Positions 30,357 to 36,327 of a stretch of DNA of 36,327 nucleotides are shown here, piece by piece (the first letter of the stretch is position 1; each line of letters begins with the position of its first letter). Origin of the DNA: a virus. The DNA lies in the IMG/VR virus record IMGVR_UViG_3300029309_000122, positions 1 to 36,327 of that record; one strand, written 5' to 3'. The notes beneath the pieces are model-generated. The model searched no databases. It was not told the DNA's origin and worked only from the letters and a program-made list of their open reading frames with translations. The translations under genes and the position numbers were made by a program.

Positions 30357-30872
30357 CTATGATGCTAGTGTTCGTGCCGCAGATCCAAAACTCTTAATAA
30401 GACTTGCAGTGCCTTGCGCGCGTAAACTTGCAGCGGCCGATCCGCCCTCCATACGTGCAAGTTGTGCATTTAACCTGGCATTTTCTTGCGCGTCATCAAT
30501 CTGCATGTTTGTTACGTCGTTATTAAACTTGTCAGTATCGAGTTCGAATTTCATTTCCCTGGCATTTTTTCTTAGAACAGAGATCGGTGTACCCTCAGAT
30601 ATATCGATCCCACCATAGGCATAGTTTGCTTTTACTTCGCCCTGGACTGCCTTGAAGCTTTGCTTTTTACGATCGTTACTTACACCAAAGTTTGCGTTGA
30701 CGAACTGCCGCTGCTTTTCCAACAAATCAATATCGCGCTCTATAATATTAGCGTTGAAGTTTGCAGCTTGCTGTGCAGCTGCCGCTGCGTTATCGGCTGC
30801 ATTTTTGTCGTTTATACCACCAAGAATATTCGATCCGGCAGATATTAAATTAAATACTGTTAAGAAATCCAA
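30357..30872 (-). CDS. Internal virion protein A-like core protein (171 residues)
   Basis: Ala/Asn/Gln-rich helical protein with a hydrophobic N-terminal stretch (F-L-T-V-F-N-L-I-S-A-G-S-N-I-L-G-G-I), then A-A-D-N-A-A-A-A-A-Q-Q-A, and a G-G-I-D-I-S-E-G-T-P segment near residue 88. This corresponds to T7 gp14, the first ejected protein, which inserts into the outer membrane. The start is a TTG behind AGGTAA, as no ATG is available near the end of TTPB. Confidence 0.75.
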   Translation of the reverse strand: MDFLTVFNLISAGSNILGGINDKNAADNAAAAAQQAANFNANIIERDIDLLEKQRQFVNANFGVSNDRKKQSFKAVQGEVKANYAYGGIDISEGTPISVLRKNAREMKFELDTDKFNNDVTNMQIDDAQENARLNAQLARMEGGSAAASLRAQGTASLIKSFGSAARTLAS

Positions 30873-30880
30873 TGTTTTAC

Positions 30881-32887
30881 CTATACATCAAAAGTGTTCA
30901 TACGCGCATACAATGCCAGGACAGTGAGAGGCAGCGGCTGGCTTTGCTTAACAAAAATACGATCGTCTTCCTCAAAACCACCGGCAAACTCAATATCCTT
31001 ATCACCGGTAAATAGACTAACCGCTTGATCCATTGCCATGCTGCTATCCCGGAAAGGCACACGATCGGCATCGCTCGAGGACGAACCAACCTCTAGTCCA
31101 ACTGTTCTAAATAAACGCAGCGTTATGTGATGAATACGTTTAGGCTTTCCTTGACTTGTGCCATCTACGGATCCGCTTTCTAGTCTTAGTGTCTGTAGAT
31201 TAGACGTGTATCCTAATCCTACCGCTGCTGTTGTTGCCGATACATCTAAAGAAATAGTACCGCTGCTAACTGTTTTATCGGCATGCGACCCACCATTACC
31301 AAGAATACTAACTGTTTGGCCCTCCAGGTGATGCAATGCCCCTAGTGATGTTACAGCGCTGCCGCTATAGGTCAGACCGCTATCAACAAAAAAAGCTGAC
31401 GTTGCTGACGTTCCAAAATCAAATAGCTTTAGACGCTCGACATAGCGCTTTGTTTGTGAGTTGATAGTTCTCTTAACTATCATGTATAACTCGTCTTCAC
31501 CGGTATCTGTTGGCAATGTGGCTATGCTTTCGACCACGGCATTACCGGTACTAAACGCACCTCCTATTGTGTGCTTATGCCAGGCAACAACTTGTTCTTC
31601 CCGGCGATATGTAAGACCTAGCAAAACACCATCGGATCGTAAGGCCCACACCACACTGTCCGGCTCTTGCTGATAGGCAAACTCTGTGATGCCGCCCTCA
31701 GTAATGTGCTCTGCTAATATCGTCATATCCGGGGCCGTATAGCCGCTGGTATCGACATCGCCTACAAATCGAAACTCACGTACCTTTCTATTGCCGCGTT
31801 GCAGAAATAAGGTAACGTCTGCAACTTGCACCGGATCCGCGTTAGCTGATCCATAATTACTGTACTTACGAATAAGTGTTGTTGTCGGTGTTATAGGGCC
31901 ATCATTCGTCGTACTAACGACATATTCACCGCCGGACGTACCTACTGTTAGAACGCGCGTCGCTGTCATAAATCGTATTGCGTTTACCTGGTTGCTGGCG
32001 ATCGTATATATCAGCGCATCATCAGCATTGCTACCAGCTGTAAAATTATTAAAATCTGCTGTTTTAGAAAACCATATTGTCTGTGGGTTATTGTTCGTAT
32101 TAGCAAAAACAAGACGCTGCTCAAAAAACGTAACGACGCTTGGAAAGTTATCGCTAGAATTATTTAGGTTAGGACTAGGCGAACCGGTAATCGATGGTGT
32201 TGCAAACGTCCATGTTGTGTGTGCTGTCCTGGTTAAAGTTCGTATCGCATAACTTGGATGAACGATATACATCAAATCAGCGCTCTGTGCAAAACGCAGC
32301 CTGGGTAAATCAGCCTCCCCATAGGGAGTCGCTACCTCAAATATCTCGTTGATGTTACCGGCGCTAGCATATGCTGTAAAACTTGTTGTGTTAATCGCAT
32401 TACCGAATAAATCGGTTAGCGTAAATGTGTTTGTCGTGACGTTAGCGACTTTGTAATTACGTGTATTTAGCTCTGTCATTCCAACGATAGAGTCGATAAA
32501 TACCTCATCGCCGTTGCTGTATCCATGCGAGTTTGATGTTATAACACCTGGATTAGCTTGCGTTATGGCACTGATTGTCTTTGTGGTTGCCGACAATACT
32601 TGCTGGCCGTTACGAAACACACGCATAATCTGCTCACCAAACTCGAGAATATACGTATCGCTTGTCTTAAACTGAAAAGGTATTAGCCGCGTCTTTACGC
32701 TGCTTGCTTTTACTTCTCCTAGAAACTCTGTACCTGGTCGCCGCGCAACACCGCCATGCGGCATAGACACCATGTTTGTTAGATCCGATAGACCCTCTCT
32801 ATATTTGTCAATATTTACTCGACCCTCTAGCCTGGGAGAAAGTTCTCCAGCCGTAAAGGATTGTATAGCTGGCGCTGATCGTGCCAT
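30881..32887 (-). CDS. Tail tubular protein B (nozzle)
   Basis: This 668-residue protein has the family N-terminus: Q-S-F-T-A-G-E-L-S-P-R-L-E-G-R (residues 9-23) then G-G-V-A-R-R-P-G-T-E-F (45-55). The rest is beta-rich with Thr/Ser/Gly, repeated beta-propeller-like segments, and V-W-A-L-R-S-D-G-V-L-L-G-L-T-Y-R-R-E-E-Q-V-V-A-W-H near 410-435. In T7-like phages (gp12) it makes the tail nozzle beneath TTPA. The ATG overlaps the TTPA stop as TAATG, with GAGGT before it. Confidence 0.93.
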   Translation of the reverse strand: MARSAPAIQSFTAGELSPRLEGRVNIDKYREGLSDLTNMVSMPHGGVARRPGTEFLGEVKASSVKTRLIPFQFKTSDTYILEFGEQIMRVFRNGQQVLSATTKTISAITQANPGVITSNSHGYSNGDEVFIDSIVGMTELNTRNYKVANVTTNTFTLTDLFGNAINTTSFTAYASAGNINEIFEVATPYGEADLPRLRFAQSADLMYIVHPSYAIRTLTRTAHTTWTFATPSITGSPSPNLNNSSDNFPSVVTFFEQRLVFANTNNNPQTIWFSKTADFNNFTAGSNADDALIYTIASNQVNAIRFMTATRVLTVGTSGGEYVVSTTNDGPITPTTTLIRKYSNYGSANADPVQVADVTLFLQRGNRKVREFRFVGDVDTSGYTAPDMTILAEHITEGGITEFAYQQEPDSVVWALRSDGVLLGLTYRREEQVVAWHKHTIGGAFSTGNAVVESIATLPTDTGEDELYMIVKRTINSQTKRYVERLKLFDFGTSATSAFFVDSGLTYSGSAVTSLGALHHLEGQTVSILGNGGSHADKTVSSGTISLDVSATTAAVGLGYTSNLQTLRLESGSVDGTSQGKPKRIHHITLRLFRTVGLEVGSSSSDADRVPFRDSSMAMDQAVSLFTGDKDIEFAGGFEEDDRIFVKQSQPLPLTVLALYARMNTFDV

Positions 32888-33492
32888 TATAACCTCGATT
32901 CAATAAGATCACTTGCCTCAATACGCTGTGGCGCTCCCTCTGTTGCATCGATAAATCTTGCCTCACGCAATCGCTCGTCATATAAGGCTTTTTGCAGCTG
33001 CACTACTGTTGTTGATCCGGTCAACGCATAGGCTATAGAATAGGCAAGTCGTGCTGATAATGTGCCTATTAATCCGGCATCATACTCGTTTGGATCCTCA
33101 GATCGCGCTACAAACTTAATCTTTGCTGTATCTTCGTCTGTTAGCAGCTTTCGGCCCTCTATCACAAAGACGCTGCCGCCGGTATTGTTTGTAAGATTAT
33201 CAAAAGGATATGTTGACGTGCCATTGCTAAACTCAAGAACACGCAAGCAAAAAGGATCTACCGGTAATGTATACGCATTACTATATCCGTAAGTAGGGCC
33301 GGTCGTGTCTTTCGCAAGATCGGCCCTCTTAATTAAACAGTTCCAGGGATGAGCGCGGAATGTTTCATTCCGGACGTTTGTATAGACTTGACTAATAACA
33401 CGCGCTGCTTTGGAGTTCTCATCCAGCGCTGTTATATTGGTCGCTCCAATCGCGTTTAGCGCATTATTAGCTATTTCTACTACACTCGACAT
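32887..33492 (-). CDS. Tail tubular protein A (adaptor)
   Basis: This 201-residue protein shows the TTPA pattern: I-A-N-N-A-L-N-A-I-G (residues 7-16), then V-I-S-Q-V-Y-x-x-V-R-N-E-T-F-R-A-H-P-W-N-C (32-52), L-A-K-D, Y-T-L-P-V-D, and a late L-S-A-R-L-A-Y-S-I-A-Y. In T7 (gp11) it joins the portal ring to the nozzle. It directly precedes TTPB, the usual order. A GGGGTG ribosome site lies before the ATG. Confidence 0.92.
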   Translation of the reverse strand: MSSVVEIANNALNAIGATNITALDENSKAARVISQVYTNVRNETFRAHPWNCLIKRADLAKDTTGPTYGYSNAYTLPVDPFCLRVLEFSNGTSTYPFDNLTNNTGGSVFVIEGRKLLTDEDTAKIKFVARSEDPNEYDAGLIGTLSARLAYSIAYALTGSTTVVQLQKALYDERLREARFIDATEGAPQRIEASDLIESRL

Positions 33493-33511
33493 AGATCACC
33501 CCTGGTTAAAT

Positions 33512-34015
33512 TTAGGTTACGACGTACTCAATCATAAAGGAGAGATCGCCGGCAGTGTCACCAGCTGCATCAAACGTCAGACCGATATTGTAATATCCGC
33601 CTGGATCGCTTGATTGTCCGGCATCTTCCCAAACTCTCTGACCCATTGTATTGATGTTTCTCGCCTCGAAAGCTACTTCTGTTCCGGTTGTAACCGCTGC
33701 ACGTAAATCAGTGATAGCGCTTGCATAAGCGTCATCATCGACCGCTGTTACGTTACCATCCGCAGAATATAATCCCACGTCGCAAGTATTGGTAGAACCA
33801 CTATCGAGATCGTCATTAAATAGTTTGATGCTTATAACACTTGCGTTTGTCGGAATTGGCGCAAGCATTACAGTATCACTAGCACTCAGATCGCCGGCAG
33901 CAAGAGCTACAGAACCCTGTATAACTCTCTTGATTCCGTGATGCTGTCGTGCATGATTCATAACCTGGGGATCAGCCTCAAAGTTACTAACTAAAGTTGA
34001 ATTTTTATTCGCCAT
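33512..34015 (-). CDS. Capsid decoration / cement-like protein candidate (167 residues)
   Basis: Located straight after the major capsid gene and before TTPA. The protein is Ala/Asp/Thr-rich with a predicted beta pattern (V-M-L-A-P-I-P-T-N-A-S-V-I-S-I-K-L-F) and an acidic C-terminal half. In BPP-1-like head modules this position is held by the cement protein Bbp16, so a similar outer-capsid role is plausible, but the family match is by context. It starts after GGGGG, 8 bases before the ATG. Confidence 0.65.
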   Translation of the reverse strand: MANKNSTLVSNFEADPQVMNHARQHHGIKRVIQGSVALAAGDLSASDTVMLAPIPTNASVISIKLFNDDLDSGSTNTCDVGLYSADGNVTAVDDDAYASAITDLRAAVTTGTEVAFEARNINTMGQRVWEDAGQSSDPGGYYNIGLTFDAAGDTAGDLSFMIEYVVT

Positions 34016-34027
34016 GATCTAGCCCCC

Positions 34028-35087
34028 TTATTCGTTACAAGCTATTTCAACGACCATTTCTTCTTGCATCCGGGATGCACCAAAGGTCGAGCAATAGTAG
34101 ATTTGTGTTGAATAGGATTTGTCTGGTCGAGGATCGATCTTCGCCGTCACGTCCTTACCAAGAGCCATTACTACACCCTCACGCGCATACGCATAGCATA
34201 GTCGTGATGTACCATCGTCTTTTAAACGATTGGATGTAATAAATTTAAATCCCATGAATGAATCAACAGTTCCGTTTACTAGCGCCTTTCGTACCATCTA
34301 CGGCTTTCGCCGCCGCTTTTGCGTTTGTGGTCTGGACTTTATCTTTACCCACAACTGAATGTTTGGGTATCCCCTGTCAAGTCTCTACACCTTCCTATTA
34401 CTAGGCTTGGCTCGGTATTACCATTTTAAAGGCTTCACCGAATTTAAGGGAGTTTCGTCTAAGTGTTTCCACTTAGATAGGCAAAGTGTTTACCGAGTTA
34501 AAATCCGCTGACGTTACTGAAGTTGTGTTGAGTAGATCCTCGATCTGCTCGGGAGATACAACGATATATCTCTCGATTGAGGGATCAACACTGTTTTGAT
34601 CCATTATCTTTTTAGCACTAATAAGCTTAGCGATTGTCAAACCGGCACTACCATGCGCGATTTTCTGACCACTAGGCAACGCTGTGCTAGTTCCACCGGA
34701 CACACCAGTTTTAGCTGTACCGCCTAAAGCACCAATGATTTCATCATCCATTGCTCTGCCGATAGCTGCCGCCGCTGCTTTGCCGTATGTTGACTCCGGA
34801 GAGATAAGCATACGAATTTTGTCCTGGTCATCGACGAGATCCGCATATTCATAGTCGGACATCGTGACCATTCGCCTAGCGTGGGGGGTATCCATAATCG
34901 GAGTGCTGGCATGCCTCGACGCTCTCTTCTGCGCCACTGCCGAACCGATTTGCTCGAAAAAGGCTTTTTCGCCGTTCACAGTTTCTTGTCGTACAGTGTT
35001 TCGCATTAATGAACCCATTTGCTGCGATAATAACTGTATGTTCTGAGAAAACTGATTAACGAAAGCCGTAGTGATTTGTGTACTCAT
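34028..35087 (-). CDS. Major capsid protein, split by a group I intron (exons 35087-34492 and 34289-34028)
   Basis: Exon 1 (596 bases, ATG at 35087 behind GGAGG) codes the N-terminal 198 residues plus two bases of codon 199. Exon 2 (262 bases) supplies the rest. Joined, they give 858 bases, 285 residues plus stop. The joint reads A-D-F-N-S-V-K-A-L-V-N-G-T-V-D-S-F-M-G-F-K, the expected conserved capsid segment. Without splicing, translation would stop after 204 residues with a wrong tail (N-T-L-P-I). The fold is presumably HK97-type as for other podoviral capsids of this size. It is the building block of the head, with the scaffold gene just upstream. Confidence 0.9.
34290..34491 (-). ncRNA. 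Group I self-splicing intron (202 nt) within the major capsid gene
   Basis: Intron positions are counted 5' to 3' on the minus strand. P1 pairs exon GGU plus intron 1-3 with 7-12 and places the U-G wobble at the 5' splice site. P10 pairs exon 2 AAAG with intron 6-9. P2 (15-22/27-34) has a GAAA loop; P4 is 51-55/76-80, P5 is 59-61/70-72, P6 plus P6a end in a GUAA loop, P7 is GACU (109-112)/AGUC (154-157), P8 is 124-131/137-145, and two hairpins form P9 (one with GAAA). The conserved P, Q, R and S elements are all present. The last intron base is G. It has no ORF, so no homing endonuclease. Confidence 0.93.
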
Positions 35088-35181
35088 AATAAGTACCTCC
35101 GTTAATTTAAGTTAAAATTGAAGCTGGGTTGTCTTATAAATAAGGCCCAAATAGATAGTTTGTCCTGGAGGGATCCTAAGA

Positions 35182-36003
35182 TTACCCCTCTAGTTCTGGA
35201 TATAGCTGCTCGTTAAGTTGCAGAACACGCTGTACGTAGGTTTCATGCTCTGGATGTTGACTACTCCAATAAGGTGAACCGGCAACCATCAACTCGCGTT
35301 TTTCTTTCTCGAGTTCTGCCGGTGTACTAATCTGCTCGCTTGTAGGGCCGCCCAGGGCATCTTCGCTTATCTGGTCAGCTAAAGCGGCAAACATTCTTAT
35401 AATCTGTGGGTTATCGCCCAGCAATGTTCCGTCGGCAAGCTCGATATCTTCCATTATATCGTCACTGCCTAACAGACTTACAACTGCCGATCTTGCTCTC
35501 TCGAGCTTTTGCGGCATTGCGTTGCCCCACTCTTGTTCGAGTTCTGCACGATTTTCGTTTACTATTTGCTGTGCAGTATACTCGTTTTGTGATTGCGCCT
35601 GTGTAAAGGTATCGTTTAGAAAATCGACAACCTTGCTAGCCTGGCCGCTGCTTAATCCATTAGCCAGCGCTGTTTCCTTAAATGCGCTTTGTTCTTCATC
35701 CGTGAATAAATCCGGAAAACTTATTTCGTATCCCGATACATCCGCCGGTGATCCAAGCTTACGATAGACTTCTAGCCGCTCTTCATCGGTGGCATGCTTG
35801 CCAGGAATTGCTATTTTATCCGCTCCTATCATGCGCTGCGCGTGCATATAGGATTTTGCCAGGCCGTTAACATCCTGAAAATTTGCAAATATAGGGTTGC
35901 CTCTAAACTCGTCGCCTAATGTATCGGCAAAAGCGACCGGTGTTTCTTGTGCTACTGTTTCTTGAGATTGAGATTCCTCAATTACCTCTGCTGTTTCATT
36001 CAC
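35182..36003 (-). CDS. Capsid scaffolding protein, complete copy
   Basis: This 273-residue acidic protein lies between the Bbp19-like and capsid genes, the usual scaffold position. The N-terminus is Glu/Gln-rich, followed by G-K-H-A-T-D-E-E-R-L-E-V-Y-R-K-L-G-S-P (about 69-87), a motif I associate with scaffold proteins of T7-like marine phages (G-x-P-x-x-x-x-GY). A long helical middle with N-E-Y-T-A-Q-Q-I-V-N-E-N follows, and a short C-terminal part that should contact the coat. It starts at GTG (36001-36003), coupled to the upstream gene by an 8-base overlap. Confidence 0.85.
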   Translation of the reverse strand: MNETAEVIEESQSQETVAQETPVAFADTLGDEFRGNPIFANFQDVNGLAKSYMHAQRMIGADKIAIPGKHATDEERLEVYRKLGSPADVSGYEISFPDLFTDEEQSAFKETALANGLSSGQASKVVDFLNDTFTQAQSQNEYTAQQIVNENRAELEQEWGNAMPQKLERARSAVVSLLGSDDIMEDIELADGTLLGDNPQIIRMFAALADQISEDALGGPTSEQISTPAELEKEKRELMVAGSPYWSSQHPEHETYVQRVLQLNEQLYPELEG

Positions 36004-36214
36004 TGTTAAGATCCTTTCTTTCTTCTAACATTCGTAAAATTATAAGCATCGCGTTGCGCTGCCCCTCAAAGAACGCACTTTCGTGGGGATCCCCCGGAAC
36101 ATGCGTGCTTTTGTATAGACCAAACCTTTTTTTAAGGTCGTCTAATACTTGTGCGCCATCATCTGTCGTAAACACGGCGCGATATATACGTTGTAAATCC
36201 TCTAACTCCATCAT
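35996..36214 (-). CDS. Bbp19-family small phage protein (right copy)
   Basis: Variant of the gene at 693-911, 72 residues, changed only at residues 4 (Leu for Ile) and 49 (Phe for Tyr). It is fully open, with the same overlaps to portal and scaffold, confirming that both variants are functional. The two conservative changes against many silent ones indicate purifying selection. Function as for the left copy: unknown, in the head module. Confidence 0.8.
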   Translation of the reverse strand: MMELEDLQRIYRAVFTTDDGAQVLDDLKKRFGLYKSTHVPGDPHESAFFEGQRNAMLIILRMLEERKDLNSE

Positions 36215-36327
36215 TCAGCCTGGCCTTGCGCGGCTTGCAAAGCTGATACGAGCGGCGCTACGTTACGCGCTTGCTCAGAGTTTTGCATTTCTTGCTGCGC
36301 TTCTTGTTGTGCAGCGGCTGCCTCTTG
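36211..36327 (-). CDS. Portal protein, right copy, C-terminal end only (cut by window edge)
   Basis: Only the last 38 codons are present. They encode the Gln/Glu/Ala-rich tail ending V-S-A-L-Q-A-A-Q-G-Q-A-E. The left copy lacks the A-A-Q insertion. It belongs to the related genome variant that supplied the right end of the window. Confidence 0.85.
   Translation of the reverse strand, partial: QEAAAAQQEAQQEMQNSEQARNVAPLVSALQAAQGQAE

Larger units (their letters stand above)
35304..36327. repeat. Right copy of the ~1 kb divergent direct repeat
   Basis: Partner of bases 1-1024, same genes in the same order and orientation. The differences include several codon changes in the scaffold (for example a Tyr in the left copy against Leu in the right, near the DG-T-x-LGDN segment) and a three-residue in-frame insertion (AAQ) close to the portal C-terminus in the right copy. 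The pattern of silent changes means both copies evolved as functional genes. Confidence 0.95.

Noticed and set aside
34028-35087. Capsid gene as a frameshifted pseudogene or two separate genes
   Set aside because: The gap has full group I intron structure and removing exactly 202 bases restores a single conserved frame, which a random lesion would not do.

Overview
The window is a double-stranded DNA phage genome of the short-tailed (podovirus, T7-like virion) type with a temperate lifestyle. It reads slightly more than once around a roughly 35.3 kb circular map. Bases 1-1024 recur at 35304-36327 with about 4% mismatches, mostly at silent codon positions, plus one 9-base in-frame indel, so the two ends come from two closely related genomes rather than from an exact terminal repeat. 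The attP-like site lies intact inside the window with phage genes on both sides. The source is therefore phage-form (circular or concatemeric) DNA, probably a population or metagenome assembly, not an integrated prophage. The host cannot be read directly. The gene families and tail-fibre signatures suggest an aquatic, probably marine proteobacterium, with an alphaproteobacterium plausible, and this is inference.

Layout. (1) 1-9315, minus strand: an early/late operon running leftward. It holds a Cro-like regulator, a VRR-NUC nuclease, small proteins, a PAPS-reductase-family protein, a DUF6362-like protein, a small-terminase candidate, an adenine-methyltransferase-like protein, DUF3310, the large terminase, four small head-region proteins, the portal, a Bbp19-like protein and the scaffold. 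(2) 9316-13650, plus strand: the lysogeny/recombination operon. It holds an HTH repressor, a PD-(D/E)XK exonuclease, a Rad52/ERF-like annealing protein, an SSB-like protein, an excisionase-like HTH protein and unknown small proteins, and it ends at a strong intrinsic terminator. (3) 13655-15385: a tyrosine integrase, its small upstream partner, and an attP region matching the 3' end of a tRNA gene (probably tRNA-Leu) with flanking 11-base arm repeats. (4) 15386-36327, minus strand: lysis genes, small tail-fibre-like proteins, tail fibre, four internal-virion/ejection proteins, tail tubular proteins B and A, a decoration-like protein, the major capsid gene, and the second copy of scaffold, Bbp19-like protein and portal end.

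Most striking points. The major capsid gene is split by a 202-nt ORF-less group I intron (34290-34491), for which P1, P2, P4-P8, P10 and both splice sites can be drawn; splicing restores one 285-codon reading frame. The 1217-residue internal virion protein carries a ParB-like domain and a zeta-toxin-like P-loop kinase domain, like a polyvalent protein injected with the DNA. A 17-bp operator (GTAACA-N5-TGTTAC) recurs in front of three plus-strand transcription units, and a tandem 11-mer flanks attP on both sides and reappears inverted 9 kb away. No DNA polymerase, RNA polymerase, helicase or primase was recognised in a complete genome circle, so replication probably relies on the host plus the phage recombination genes.
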